This document shows, in pieces, positions 38,781 through 50,203 of a DNA stretch of 64,000 bases; the stretch's first letter is position 1, and every line of letters begins with the position of its first letter. Below the pieces are notes generated by a model. That model had not been told where the DNA came from and ran no database searches. It saw only the letters and a program-made list of their open reading frames with translations. The position numbers were made by a program, and so were the translations under genes. Location of the stretch: positions 2,682,001-2,746,000 of the forward strand of contig NZ_CP084930.1 in NCBI RefSeq assembly GCF_023822065.1. Direction: 5' to 3'. The DNA comes from Sphingomonas morindae. GTDB lineage: Bacteria; Pseudomonadota; Alphaproteobacteria; Sphingomonadales; Sphingomonadaceae.

Positions 38781-39119
38781 ATGGCTACGCTCGCTTCCGA
38801 CATCGATCTGACCCCGGCCGCCGCCGCCCGGGTCGCCGCCATCGCCGCCCGCCAGGGCAAGGCGGCGCGGCTCCGCCTCTCGGTCGAAGGCGGCGGCTGC
38901 GCCGGCTTCCAATATGTCTTCGGCCTCGCCGACAGCGTCGAGGCGGACGATATCGCGGTCACGCGCGACGGCGTGACGCTGCTCGTCGATTCGACCAGCC
39001 TCGATCTCGTGCGCGGCGCCTCGGTCGATTATGTCGAAAGCCTGGGTGGCGCCGCCTTCCGCGTCGAAAATCCGCAGGCCGCCTCGGGCTGCGGCTGCGG
39101 CACCAGCTTCTCGATCTGA
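38781..39119 (+). CDS. erpA: Iron-sulfur cluster insertion protein, ErpA/HesB family
   Basis: A 112-residue A-type carrier. The three cluster ligands are Cys40 ('GGGCAGFQY'), Cys104 and Cys106 (GCGCG). It delivers Fe-S clusters to apo-enzymes, for which IspH, QueE and the Rieske protein in this window are plausible clients. The 'GCAGFQY' form is typical of ErpA, but IscA cannot be excluded. A solitary gene, 39 bases after the M23 gene. Confidence 0.9.
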   Translation: MATLASDIDLTPAAAARVAAIAARQGKAARLRLSVEGGGCAGFQYVFGLADSVEADDIAVTRDGVTLLVDSTSLDLVRGASVDYVESLGGAAFRVENPQAASGCGCGTSFSI

Positions 39120-39172
39120 ACGGACCGGCCGCGCCCGTTCCGGCGCGCGGCCTCAAGGGGGAGGGCGGCGCC

Positions 39173-39796
39173 ATGAGCCCGGCCGATTTTCACAGCTATG
39201 AACCGCGCGCAGGCCATGGCCTCGCCCATGATCCCTTCAATTCCATCGTCGGCCCGCGCCCGATCGGCTGGGTGTCGACGCGCAGCGGCGAGGGGCATGA
39301 TAATCTCGCACCCTACAGCTTCTTCAACGCCTTCAACTATGTGCCGCCGATCATCGGCTTTTCCAGCGCGGGCTGGAAGGACAGCATCGCCAATCTCCAC
39401 GAGAACGGCGTGTTCGCCTGGCACCTCGCGACGCGGCCGCTGGCCGAGGCGATGAACGCGAGCGCGGCCATGGTGCCGCGCGATGTCGACGAGTTCGCGC
39501 TGGCGGGCCTGACCGCGGTGCCCTGCGATCTCATCCCCGCCTCCCGCGTCGCGGAGAGCCCGGTCTGCTTCGAATGCAAGGTGACGCAGATCATCCAGCT
39601 GCGCACCGCCGAGGGCGATCCGGTCACGAGCTGGTTGACCTTGGGCGAGGTGGTGAAGGTGCATATCGCGCGCGCGCTGCTGCGCGACGGCATCTATGAT
39701 ACGCTCGCCGGCCAGCCGATTTTGCGCGGCGGCGGCCCGCTCGATTATTTCGAGATCAACGCCGCCGGCAAGTTCGAGATGCGCCGGCCCGGGTAG
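39173..39796 (+). CDS. Flavin reductase family protein
   Basis: A 207-residue split-barrel FMN-binding protein: 'FNSIVGPRPIGWVSTRS', 'NLAPYSFFNAFNYVPPIIGFSS' and 'FAWHLATRPLAEAMNASA'. Members reduce flavins or bind FMN as small oxidoreductases; this group is often annotated as conserved flavoprotein oxygenase. The start at ATG 39173 has GGGGGAGGG upstream. The substrate is unknown. Confidence 0.88.
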   Translation: MSPADFHSYEPRAGHGLAHDPFNSIVGPRPIGWVSTRSGEGHDNLAPYSFFNAFNYVPPIIGFSSAGWKDSIANLHENGVFAWHLATRPLAEAMNASAAMVPRDVDEFALAGLTAVPCDLIPASRVAESPVCFECKVTQIIQLRTAEGDPVTSWLTLGEVVKVHIARALLRDGIYDTLAGQPILRGGGPLDYFEINAAGKFEMRRPG

Positions 39797-39842
39797 CGCC
39801 GGCCCGGTGAGTGCGGGCCCTGTGAGCGCCCGCCCGCCCGCG

Positions 39843-40118
39843 TCAGAGCAGGTCCCGCGTCTCCGGATGGCGATCCATATAGGCCGCCACGAAGGCGCAG
39901 ACCGGCCGCACGGTGCGGCCGTGCGCGCGGCAATCTTCCAGCGCCGCCGCCACCAGCCGCGAGCCTAGGCCCTGTCCTTCCAGCGGCGCCGGCACCACCG
40001 TGTGGGTGAAGACGCGCACCGATCCCTCGTCGCGATATTCGGCGAAGGCGAGATCGCCCTCCACCGCCAGCTCGTAGCGGTGAAGGGCGCTATTGTCGGC
40101 CACGTCGCCGGCGGTCAT
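39843..40118 (-). CDS. Small GNAT-like N-acetyltransferase (YjdJ/Gtn5-type)
   Basis: A 91-residue protein of the short NAT family. The acetyl-CoA loop is 'EGQGLGSRLVAAALEDCRAHGRTVRPVCAFVAAYMDRHPE', typical of this minimal fold. The substrate is unknown. It begins 7 bases after the ftsH stop and so is likely the last gene of that operon. Confidence 0.85.
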   Translation of the reverse strand: MTAGDVADNSALHRYELAVEGDLAFAEYRDEGSVRVFTHTVVPAPLEGQGLGSRLVAAALEDCRAHGRTVRPVCAFVAAYMDRHPETRDLL

Positions 40119-40125
40119 GGCGCGC

Positions 40126-42090
<1,965 letters not shown>

Positions 42091-42157
42091 CACCGTTCCT
42101 ACTGGAGTCCCGGCCAATGTAGGCGCGGCTCGGTTAATGGCAATGGAACAACGCCGA

Positions 42158-43114
42158 TCAAGACGTTCGTCGCACCGGCGCTCGGCGGAACCGCCACAGG
42201 CCCGCGTCCGCGCGGCAGAGAATGTCGGCGCAGCAGAGGCTTTCGCCCCGCTCCAGCGCGAGGAGCGCGCGCTCCAGCGCGGGGCCGTCGGGCGTGGCGC
42301 CGAATTCGTCCGCCAGCAGCCGCCGCAGGTGCCGGCGCGCCAGCGCGCGAATCGGATCGGGGCGATAGGCGCAGCCGCCATCGTCCGCGCGCGTCACGGC
42401 GTATCGCTCGTCGGCCAGGCGGGCGAGCGCCGCCTCCTCCTCGGCGAGATGCGCGGCGGCGGCGGCGAGCCGGCGGGGATCGAGCCAGGGCGTGGCGGCG
42501 AGCAGCGCGCGGGCGCGGCTGCGATCGAAGCGCGGGTCGGCATTGGAGGGATCGCGCACCGGCACCAGCCCCTCCGCCGCGACGATCGCCTCCAGCTCGG
42601 CCTTGCGCCAGCCGAGCAGCGGCCGCACGAGCAGCGGCGCATCGGGGCCGGGGCCGAGCGGCCGGCGTGCGCGCACCCCGCTCAGCCCCGCCAGCCCGGC
42701 GCCGCGCGCCAGCCGCATCAGCAGCGTCTCGGCCTGGTCGTCGGCATGATGCGCGGTGACGAGCGCGCGCCCCTCCGCGCTCGCCCAGGCGCCCAGCGCC
42801 GCGTAGCGCGCCGTTCGCGCGCCCGCCTGCACGCTGCCCTCCACCCGCACGCGCGCGCTATGATGGGGAACGCCGCGCGCGGCGCAGAGCGCGGCGACCA
42901 GCGCGGCCTCCTCGGCGGCGGCGGCGCGCAGGCCATGGTCCACCGTCATCGCCGCGATCCGCCCCGGCCGCGCGGCGGCGGCGAGCAGCAGCAGCGCCAG
43001 GCTGTCCGGCCCGCCGGATACGGCCAGGCCCAGCGCCGCGTCCGGCGGCAGCAGCGCGTCGAGATCGGCGGCGAACCGGGCGATCAGCGCGGCGTCAGGC
43101 GCCGCACTTGGCAT
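42158..43114 (-). CDS. tilS: tRNA(Ile)-lysidine synthase TilS
   Basis: A 318-residue N-type ATP pyrophosphatase. The P-loop is '[14 protein letters not shown]' (about 32-45), followed by 'MTVDHGLR' and '[20 protein letters not shown]'. It converts C34 of tRNA-Ile(CAU) to lysidine. ATG 43114 overlaps the cpoB 3' end by 20 bases, so the genes are coupled. The length, without the extended C-terminal domains of E. coli TilS, is usual in alphaproteobacteria. Confidence 0.93.
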   Translation of the reverse strand: MPSAAPDAALIARFAADLDALLPPDAALGLAVSGGPDSLALLLLAAAARPGRIAAMTVDHGLRAAAAEEAALVAALCAARGVPHHSARVRVEGSVQAGARTARYAALGAWASAEGRALVTAHHADDQAETLLMRLARGAGLAGLSGVRARRPLGPGPDAPLLVRPLLGWRKAELEAIVAAEGLVPVRDPSNADPRFDRSRARALLAATPWLDPRRLAAAAAHLAEEEAALARLADERYAVTRADDGGCAYRPDPIRALARRHLRRLLADEFGATPDGPALERALLALERGESLCCADILCRADAGLWRFRRAPVRRTS

Positions 43115-44102
43115 CCTGCCGCCCCTGGGCGACACGCGCCTTGAGCGTGGCGTTGAGCGTGGCGCCATAGACGTCGCGCAGCTCGTCATAGACCTGGCAG
43201 GCCTGGCTCTGCTTCTTCAGCCGGGTCAGCGTCTGGCCGAGATAATAGAGGCTGTCCGCCGCCCGCTCGCCGCGCGGAAAGCGCTTGTAGCTGGTGAGGA
43301 AGGCATCGGCCGCGCTGGTCAGCTGGCCATCGTCCAGATAGGCGCGGCCGAGCAGATTCTGGGCATAGCTCGCGCGGCGGTGATTGGGATATTTGGCCAC
43401 CACCTGCTTGAGCGCATCCTCCGCCTCGCCATAGCGCTTCTGCTGCCACAGCTGATAGCCGAGCATATAGCCGTCCTCGGCCCCGTCGCCGGTCTTGGGC
43501 GGCGCCGGCGATGCCGCCGCAGCGGGGGGCGCGCCATCGCCATCGCTCGCCGCCGCGTCGCCGCCATCCGCCGCGCCGCCGCGCGCGGGCTTCACGCCGG
43601 CGGGAAGCGGCTTGCGACCCTGCGGCCCGAACGGCGCGGGGGCGGCGTCCGCCCCGGCCGCTCCGCCCGCCGCCGCCGCGCCCAAGGCCCCGCCAGCCCC
43701 GCCGGCCGCCGCGGCGGCGCCGGCGCCGCCGCCCTCCACCTGCTGCAGCCGGTAATCGGTATCGGCCTGGAGCTTGGCGAAGCCCTGTTCCAGCACGTCC
43801 AGCCGGTGGTTGTTCACTTCGGTCTGGTTGGTGAGCTGGCGCACCTGCCCCTCCAGCGCGCTGACCCGGGCGCTGAGATCGCTGATCGCGCCGTCGGCCG
43901 GCGTGCCGCTCGGGGTGACTGGCGCGGGGGCGGGGGCGATCTGCGGCTCGAAATAATCGGGATTGCCGCCGGGGAAGACCTTGCGCTGCACCGCGCGCAG
44001 CTCCTTCTCGACACGGGTGACCCGGCCTTCGAGATCGGCGGGCTGGGCGAGCAGCGGCACGGCCGTGCCGGCAAGGAGAAGGGCGACGATCGCCAGACGC
44101 AT
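43095..44102 (-). CDS. cpoB: Cell division coordinator CpoB (YbgF, Tol-Pal associated)
   Basis: A 335-residue periplasmic protein. Order of parts: signal peptide (1-19), N-terminal coiled coil (about 20-125, 'LEGRVTRVEKELRAV', 'DLSARVSALEGQVRQL'), a long Ala/Gly/Pro linker (about 126-205), and a C-terminal TPR domain (about 210-335). CpoB links Tol-Pal to peptidoglycan synthesis at division. tol-pal genes are not in the window. It heads the cpoB-tilS-ftsH-GNAT unit. Confidence 0.9.
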   Translation of the reverse strand: MRLAIVALLLAGTAVPLLAQPADLEGRVTRVEKELRAVQRKVFPGGNPDYFEPQIAPAPAPVTPSGTPADGAISDLSARVSALEGQVRQLTNQTEVNNHRLDVLEQGFAKLQADTDYRLQQVEGGGAGAAAAAGGAGGALGAAAAGGAAGADAAPAPFGPQGRKPLPAGVKPARGGAADGGDAAASDGDGAPPAAAASPAPPKTGDGAEDGYMLGYQLWQQKRYGEAEDALKQVVAKYPNHRRASYAQNLLGRAYLDDGQLTSAADAFLTSYKRFPRGERAADSLYYLGQTLTRLKKQSQACQVYDELRDVYGATLNATLKARVAQGRQDAKCGA

Positions 44103-44179
44103 AGCTTAGATCCTGATCGGCTGGAGCGGAACCACGAAGGCGTGGGCGTGGCCGGGCGCGCCTTTCGCTAGGCTGAAGC

Positions 44180-45106
44180 TCATCGGCCGGTGGCGCGGAA
44201 GGCGGGCGGCGCGCTTTCGTCGGGGGTGGTGGGCGCGGGCGCGGGCGTCGGCGCAGGGGCCGTCGCGGCGGCCGCCGCGCCGCCGCCGCGCGCGAGCAGC
44301 GCCTCGGCCTTGAGGCTGACATTGGAGATGGTGTGCGCCGGGGCGCCGAGCGGCGGCACCGGCCGGCCGCCCACGGTCACCTCCAGCCCTTCGGGCCGAC
44401 CGGTGCGGATCACGGGATCGACCGCGCTGGCGGGCACCGGGAAGGATTTGCCCTGGTCGAGCGTGCCGATGAACAGGGTGGCGCCGCCGCGCTCGGAGAT
44501 CTTCACCCAGGTCGGCACCTTGGCGGTGAGCAGCACGGCACCGCCGGCAGCCGGGGCCGGCGCGCCCGCGGCCGGGGCGCCGGGCGCGGCCGGCGTGCCG
44601 GGCGCCGGCGCGGCGGCGGGCGTGGCCGCAGGCGCGGGCGAGACCGGCGTGCTCTCGTCGCCGCGCGCCGCCAGCTTGGCGCGCATGTCGGCGCCCTCGC
44701 CGGAGACGAGGCCGCTGCGCCAGATGGCGTAGCCGCCGATCACCAGCACCGCGAGCACCAGCGCCACCAGCGCCAGCAGGCGCGGCGGCAGCCGGCTGGG
44801 ATCGGCCGGTTCATAGGGTTCGTAGGCGATGCGGTGCGTGCCCGCCTTGGCGCGATCGAACTCGGCCCGGAACTGGTTGGCGAGCGCGGTGGGATCGAGG
44901 CCCACGGCGCGGGCATAGGCCTTGACGAAACCGGCGGAGTAGGGCGCGGCGGGCAGGCCCTCCAACCGGCCTTCCTCGATCTGCACCAGGTGGCGCACGG
45001 GCACCCGGGTCTGCCGCCCGATATCGTCGAGCGACTGTCCCTGATCCTCGCGTGCCGCGCGCAGGCGGACTCCGACGCTGTCTGGAGTCTGCTTAGCCTC
45101 GTCCAT
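44180..45106 (-). CDS. rodZ: RodZ-like helix-turn-helix membrane protein
   Basis: A 308-residue protein. An N-terminal HTH_25 domain ('GVRLRAAREDQGQSLDDIGRQTRVPVRHLVQIEEG', about 12-50) precedes one membrane helix (about 108-130) and a periplasmic DUF4115 domain ('VLLTAKVPTWVKISERGG', about 190-270), the RodZ layout. RodZ ties MreB to the cell-wall elongation machinery. ATG 45106 follows GGGAGG by 4 bases; the adjacent ATG 45109 is too close. Confidence 0.9.
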   Translation of the reverse strand: MDEAKQTPDSVGVRLRAAREDQGQSLDDIGRQTRVPVRHLVQIEEGRLEGLPAAPYSAGFVKAYARAVGLDPTALANQFRAEFDRAKAGTHRIAYEPYEPADPSRLPPRLLALVALVLAVLVIGGYAIWRSGLVSGEGADMRAKLAARGDESTPVSPAPAATPAAAPAPGTPAAPGAPAAGAPAPAAGGAVLLTAKVPTWVKISERGGATLFIGTLDQGKSFPVPASAVDPVIRTGRPEGLEVTVGGRPVPPLGAPAHTISNVSLKAEALLARGGGAAAAATAPAPTPAPAPTTPDESAPPAFRATGR

Positions 45107-45223
45107 CATGCCTCCCGCATCGGTTCGGCTGGTCATCCGGTTCTGCGCCGTCCCGCCCTCGCCGGCCTTGTCGCAAAGGCCGGCCCCCAAAGTCAAACGG
45201 GCATTGCCGCTTGTGGTCCGGCC

Positions 45224-47506
45224 TTATTCGATGGCCACGCCCTGTTCCGCCGCCCAGCCCTGCAGCTTGGCGCGCAGGCCCTTGCCCTCGGCGAGCCACA
45301 CCGGCATCAGCGCGCGCAGCGGCGCCAGATCGAGCGAGCGGATCATCGCCTTGACGGGCCCGATCGCCACCGGGGTGATCGACAGGCGCGGCACGCCCAG
45401 CCCGAGCAGCGCCATCGCCTCGAGCGGCCGGCCGCCCATTTCGCCGCACACGCCCACGGTCACCTCGGCCGCGAGGCTGGCCTCCACCACGCGGCGCAGG
45501 AAGCGCAGGATCGCCGGGCTCAGCCAGTCATACCGCTCGGCGAGGCGCGGATTGGCGCGATCGGCGGCGAACAGGAACTGGGTGAGATCATTGGTGCCGA
45601 TCGAGAGGAAATCGAGCTTGGGCAGCAGCTGGTCCAGCATCTCGGCCAGCGCCGGCACCTCCAGCATCGCGCCGTAGCGGATCGCCGCCGGCCCCATGCG
45701 CCCGCGCGAGGCCAGCCAGCGCCGCTGCTCCTCGAACAGGAGCAGCGCCTGGTCATATTCCCAGGGCTCCGACACCATCGGGAACATCACGTTGAGCGTG
45801 CGGCCGGCGGCGGCCTCCAGCAGCGCGCGCGCCTGCGCCTTCATCAGCGCGTCGCGCTCCAGCGCGAGCCGCAGCGCGCGCCAGCCCATCGCGGGGTTCT
45901 CCTCGCCATTGGCGTCGACATTCATGTAGGGCAGCGCCTTGTCGCCGCCGATATCGACCGTGCGGAACACCACCGGCCGCTCGCCCGCCGCGTCCATCAC
46001 GTCGCGATAGAGGCGCTGCTGGCGCTCGCGCTGGGGCAGGGTGGCCGAGACGAGGAACTGGAATTCGGTGCGGAACAGGCCGATCCCGTCGGCGCCGACG
46101 ACATCGAGCGCGGCGGCATCGTCGCGCAGCCCGGCATTCACCATCAGCTCGATCCGCGTGCCATCGCGGGTGACGGCGGGAAGATCGCGCAGCTGCGCGA
46201 ATTCGGCGCGGCGCTTCTGCGTGGCCGTGAGGCGGGCCTCGAAGGATTCCTCCATCGAGTCGGCCGGCCGCACCACCACGCGCTGGGCCGAAGCGTCGAG
46301 CAGCAGGAGATCGCCTTCCGCCACCGACTGGCGCACGGTGCGGCAGCGGCCGATCACCGGAATGCCCATCGCCCGCGCGACGATGGTGACATGCGCGGTG
46401 AGCGAGCCTTCCTCCAGCACCACGCCCTTCAGCCGGCGCCGGTCATATTCCAGCAGCTCGGCCGGGCCGAGATTGCGCGCGATCAGGATCGAATCCTGGC
46501 GCAGCCCCAGCTGCGCGGCGGTGCCGAGCTGGCCCGAGACGATGCGCAGCAGCCGGTTCGAGAGATCCTCCAGATCGTGCATGCGGTCGCGCAGCAGCGG
46601 ATCGTCAATCTCGCGCATCCGCATCCGGGTGCGCTGCTGCACCCGCTCGATCGCCGCCTCGGCGGTGAGGCCGGCGCTGATCGCATCGTTGATGCGGCGG
46701 CTCCAGCCCTCGTCATAGGCGAACATCTTGTACGTCTCGAGCACGTCCTGATGCTCGCCGCCGACGCCGAACTCGGCCTGGCTGGTCATCCGGTCGATCT
46801 GCTCGCGCATCTGGCGGAAGGCGGAATAGACGCGCTGCCGCTCGACCTCGATATCCTCGGCCACGGTCTGGGTGATGACGACGCGGGGCTGGTGGAACAC
46901 GGCATGGCCGCGGCCCATGCCATCCACCAGCTTGATGCCGGTGAGCGTCGCCGGGCCCAGCGCGCGCGCGCTGTTCACGCCGCTCGTCTCGTCGATCAGC
47001 CCGGCGGCGGCGATCAGCTCGGCGAGCACCATCGCCACCGTCTGGAGCGCCTCGATCTCGACATCGTCGTAGCGGCGCGAGGCTTCGTGTTGAACGCAGA
47101 GCACGCCCACCGCCGCCTCGCGCCGCACGATCGGCACGCCGGCGAAGCTGTGGAACAGCTCCTCGCCGGTTTCGGGATTGTAGACGAAATTAGGATGCGA
47201 GGTGGCCTCGTCGAGGTTCAGCGTTTCGACATGCTGGGCGATGGTGCCGACCAGCCCCTCGCCCGGGGCGAGCTTGGTGACATGCACCGCCTCCTGGAGC
47301 AGCCCGCGCGTCGCGTACAGCTCGAGCCGGCCCTCGCGCAGCAGATAGATAGAGCAGACCTCCGAGTGCAGCGCCTCGCCGATGATCTGCACCACCTGGT
47401 TGAGCTTGGCCTGGGCATGGGCGCGCCCGGCCATAACATCGTGCAGCCGCGTGAGGATCTCGCGGGCGGCGGTGGCGGCGGCGGTCGGCGGCGGCGCGGT
47501 CGGCAT
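45224..47506 (-). CDS. ptsP: Phosphoenolpyruvate--protein phosphotransferase PtsP (nitrogen PTS EI)
   Basis: A 760-residue enzyme. A GAF domain fills the first ~165 residues ('SIYLLREGRLELYATRGL', 'GVPIVRREAAVGVLCVQH'). The EI phospho-His domain follows ('GSLTAHVTIVARAMGIPVIG') and then the PEP-binding barrel ('LFRTEFQFL', 'FFSIGTNDL'-like LSIGTNDLTQ, 'GVCGEMGGR'). It passes phosphate to NPr and EIIA-Ntr, linking nitrogen and carbon signals. Those partners are not in the window. rodZ follows 117 bases downstream. Confidence 0.95.
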   Translation of the reverse strand: MPTAPPPTAAATAAREILTRLHDVMAGRAHAQAKLNQVVQIIGEALHSEVCSIYLLREGRLELYATRGLLQEAVHVTKLAPGEGLVGTIAQHVETLNLDEATSHPNFVYNPETGEELFHSFAGVPIVRREAAVGVLCVQHEASRRYDDVEIEALQTVAMVLAELIAAAGLIDETSGVNSARALGPATLTGIKLVDGMGRGHAVFHQPRVVITQTVAEDIEVERQRVYSAFRQMREQIDRMTSQAEFGVGGEHQDVLETYKMFAYDEGWSRRINDAISAGLTAEAAIERVQQRTRMRMREIDDPLLRDRMHDLEDLSNRLLRIVSGQLGTAAQLGLRQDSILIARNLGPAELLEYDRRRLKGVVLEEGSLTAHVTIVARAMGIPVIGRCRTVRQSVAEGDLLLLDASAQRVVVRPADSMEESFEARLTATQKRRAEFAQLRDLPAVTRDGTRIELMVNAGLRDDAAALDVVGADGIGLFRTEFQFLVSATLPQRERQQRLYRDVMDAAGERPVVFRTVDIGGDKALPYMNVDANGEENPAMGWRALRLALERDALMKAQARALLEAAAGRTLNVMFPMVSEPWEYDQALLLFEEQRRWLASRGRMGPAAIRYGAMLEVPALAEMLDQLLPKLDFLSIGTNDLTQFLFAADRANPRLAERYDWLSPAILRFLRRVVEASLAAEVTVGVCGEMGGRPLEAMALLGLGVPRLSITPVAIGPVKAMIRSLDLAPLRALMPVWLAEGKGLRAKLQGWAAEQGVAIE

Positions 47507-47580
47507 GCGTACAGCGCTATCAGATGCGGAGCCGTAGCGCCAATCCCGGCGGGTCCCGGGTGATGGCTAGGGCGTGCGCC

Positions 47581-48009
47581 TCAGTCGAGCCGGCGAATCG
47601 CCAGGCGGCGTATCTCGATGGCGGTGCAGCGGTCCATCACCACGCGCAGCCCGGCCGCCTCGGCCCGCGCCGCCGCCGCCGCGTTGACGATGCCGAGCTG
47701 CAGCCACACCGCCTTGGCGCCGATCGCGATCGCCTCGTCCACCGCCGCGCCGGCGGCGTCGGGGCGTCGGAAGATGTTCACGAGATCGATCGGCGCGCCG
47801 ATCTGGTCGAGCGCGCGCCAGACATATTCGCCATGGACATGCTCGCCGGTGATCTGCGGGTTGACCGGCAGCACGCGATAGCCGTGGCGAACCAGCGCGC
47901 CCATCACGCCATAGCTCGGCCGGTCGGGCCGGTCCGACGCGCCGACCAGCGCGATGGTGCGCGTCTCGCGCAGCAATTGGGCGATATCCTCGTCGCGGCT
48001 CAGCGGCAT
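47581..48009 (-). CDS. CoA-binding domain protein (YccU type)
   Basis: A 142-residue Rossmann-fold protein: 'TIALVGASDRPDRPSYGVMGALVRHGYRVLPVNP' and a C-terminal 'VVMDRCTAIE'. These stand-alone domains resemble the CoA-binding part of succinyl-CoA synthetase alpha. The cellular role is unknown. It follows the apbC gene by 27 bases and lies 74 bases before ptsP. Confidence 0.88.
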   Translation of the reverse strand: MPLSRDEDIAQLLRETRTIALVGASDRPDRPSYGVMGALVRHGYRVLPVNPQITGEHVHGEYVWRALDQIGAPIDLVNIFRRPDAAGAAVDEAIAIGAKAVWLQLGIVNAAAAARAEAAGLRVVMDRCTAIEIRRLAIRRLD

Positions 48010-48036
48010 GCGCCTCTCCTTCGCGAGGCCAACCGT

Positions 48037-49011
48037 TCAGCCGCGCTTCGGCTCCATCGCGGCGAGCACGGCGGCGGCGATGCCGGCGAACAGCGCCGCC
48101 TCCGGCCCCTCGCCGGCGGCGGGCGGCGTGCCCGCATCGGAGGCGGTGCGGATGGCGAGATCCAGCGGCACCCGGCCGAGCAGCGGCAGCCCGCGCCGCG
48201 CCGCCTCCGCCTCGGCGCCGCCATGGCCGAAAGGATGGCTCAACGCGCCGCAGGCGGGGCAGAGATAGCCCGCCATATTCTCGATCAGCCCCAGCACCGG
48301 CACCTGCGCGGTGGCGAACAGGTCCATCGCGCGCACCGCGTCGATCAGCGCGACATCCTGCGGGGTGGAGACGATCACCGCCGCGGCGGGGCGATGCTTC
48401 TGGATCATGGAGAGCTGCACGTCGCCCGTGCCCGGCGGCAGATCCACCACCAGCCAGTCGATTCCCTCCCAGCGCGCATCGACCAGCTGGCCGAGCGCGC
48501 CGGACGCCATCGGCCCGCGCCAGGCCAGCGCCTTGCCCGGCGCGACGAGCTGGCCCATCGACAGCATCGGCACGCCATAGCGGGTGGGGATGGGGATCAG
48601 CTGCTTGTCCTCGGCCACCGGCCGCGCATCCTCGGCGCCCATCAGCCGCGGCTGGGAGGGCCCGTAGATATCCGCATCCACCAGCCCGACGCGCGCCCCC
48701 GCCCGGGCCATGGCGATGGCGAGATTGGCGGCGATGGTCGATTTGCCGACGCCGCCCTTGCCGCTGCCCACCGCGATCAGCCGCCGCTCGCGCCGCTCGG
48801 CGGTGAGCAGCGCGCGCACGCCGGTGACGCCGGGCACCGCCATCAGCGCGGCCTTGGCGTCGCGCTCCAGCGCCGCGCGCCCGGCCTCGTCGAGCCCGGA
48901 CACGTCGAGGATCAGGCTCACCAGACCGTCGGCGGCGGCGCGCGGCGGCGCGGCGCGCGGAGCGAAGGGGGCGAGCGCGGCGGCGAGGCGATCGGGATCG
49001 GGATGGGCCAT
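48037..49011 (-). CDS. apbC: Iron-sulfur cluster carrier protein ApbC/Mrp
   Basis: A 324-residue P-loop NTPase. An N-terminal MIP18-like stretch (about 1-75) precedes the deviant Walker A 'GSGKGGVGKST' and 'DADIYGPSQPRLMG'. A CPAC pair near residue 245 ('YLCPACG') binds the shared cluster in the dimer. It loads 4Fe-4S clusters onto client proteins. It starts at ATG 49011 and is divergent from hflK with a 70-bp gap. Confidence 0.94.
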   Translation of the reverse strand: MAHPDPDRLAAALAPFAPRAAPPRAAADGLVSLILDVSGLDEAGRAALERDAKAALMAVPGVTGVRALLTAERRERRLIAVGSGKGGVGKSTIAANLAIAMARAGARVGLVDADIYGPSQPRLMGAEDARPVAEDKQLIPIPTRYGVPMLSMGQLVAPGKALAWRGPMASGALGQLVDARWEGIDWLVVDLPPGTGDVQLSMIQKHRPAAAVIVSTPQDVALIDAVRAMDLFATAQVPVLGLIENMAGYLCPACGALSHPFGHGGAEAEAARRGLPLLGRVPLDLAIRTASDAGTPPAAGEGPEAALFAGIAAAVLAAMEPKRG

Positions 49012-49081
49012 GGCCGCGTCCTTAAGCCGGGTGGCGCGCGATGCCACTATTTTTCCCCTCCGCGCCCCCTATAATGCGGGC

Positions 49082-50203
49082 ATGATCGAAGACCTCGCGC
49101 GGCGCGGCCGCGGCGATCCCCGCGCGCCCGCCCGTCTCGGCGATCCGGCGAGTCTCAGCAACGGCCAGCGATGGGGCGATGACGATCCCGAAGGCGGCAA
49201 ATCCAATCCCTGGTCGGGCAATGGCCGGGGCGGTCGGCGCGGCCGGCCCGGCCAGCCTTCGCTGGAGGAGCTGATCCGGCTGGGCCGGGGGCGGTTCGGC
49301 GGCCGGCTGCCGGGCGGCGGCGCGCGTCCGATCTGGGGCTATGCGCTGGCGGCCTTTGTGCTGCTGTGGCTGCTCACCACGAGCTTCCACCAGATCGATC
49401 CGCAGGAGCGCGGCGTCATCACCCGCTTCGGCCGCTATCAGGGCACGCTCGGGCCAGGCGTGGGGCTGACCATGCCGGCGCCGGTGGATGTCGTCACCCG
49501 CGTCAATGTCGACCAGATCGCCAGCTTCGACGTGCCGGGATCGGGCGGGCAGAATCTCGTCCTCACCGGCGATCAGAACATCATCGATCTCGCCTATTCG
49601 GTGCGCTGGTCGGTGCGCGATCCCGAACTCTATCTGTTCGAGCTGGCCCAGCCCGAGGATACGATCCGCGAGGTCGCGGAAAGCGCGATGCGCGAGGAAG
49701 TGTCGCGGGTGACGCTGGACGAGGCGATCGGCCCGATGCGCAGCCAGATCGAAAGCCGCGTCGCGGCGCGGATGCAGGCGCTGCTCGACCGTTATCGCGC
49801 GGGTGTGACGATCGAGGGCGTGGCGATCAAGCAGGCCGATCCGCCCGAGGCGGTGAACGACGCCTTCAAGGAAGTCTCGGCCGCGCAGCAGCAGGCGCAA
49901 TCCTTCCTCAACAATGCCCGCGCCTATTCCGAGCAGGTCGAGGCCAGCGCCAGCGCCGCCGCCGCGGCGTTCGACAAGGTCTACGACGCCTACCGCCTTG
50001 CCCCGGAGGTGACGCGCAAGCGCATGTATTACGAGACGATGGAGGCGGTGCTGGCGCGCAACGACAAGGTCATCGTCGATACGCCGGGCAGCCCCACCGT
50101 GCTGCCGCTGCCCGGCCTCAAGCCGCGCGGCCGGGCGGTGGACGGCGAGCCGCCGACGATCACCGTCGCGCCCGCGCCGGTGACGCGGGGAGGCGGCCAG
50201 TGA
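49082..50203 (+). CDS. hflK: FtsH protease activity modulator HflK
   Basis: A 373-residue SPFH/stomatin protein. A Gly/Arg-rich cytoplasmic N-terminus (1-80) precedes a membrane helix (about 84-102), then the prohibitin domain ('QERGVITRFGRYQGTLGPGVGLTMP') and an Ala-rich coiled coil (about 255-310). With HflC it forms the large periplasmic cage around FtsH hexamers. ATG 49082 was chosen because family sequence begins here. hflC overlaps its stop. Confidence 0.94.
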   Translation: MIEDLARRGRGDPRAPARLGDPASLSNGQRWGDDDPEGGKSNPWSGNGRGGRRGRPGQPSLEELIRLGRGRFGGRLPGGGARPIWGYALAAFVLLWLLTTSFHQIDPQERGVITRFGRYQGTLGPGVGLTMPAPVDVVTRVNVDQIASFDVPGSGGQNLVLTGDQNIIDLAYSVRWSVRDPELYLFELAQPEDTIREVAESAMREEVSRVTLDEAIGPMRSQIESRVAARMQALLDRYRAGVTIEGVAIKQADPPEAVNDAFKEVSAAQQQAQSFLNNARAYSEQVEASASAAAAAFDKVYDAYRLAPEVTRKRMYYETMEAVLARNDKVIVDTPGSPTVLPLPGLKPRGRAVDGEPPTITVAPAPVTRGGGQ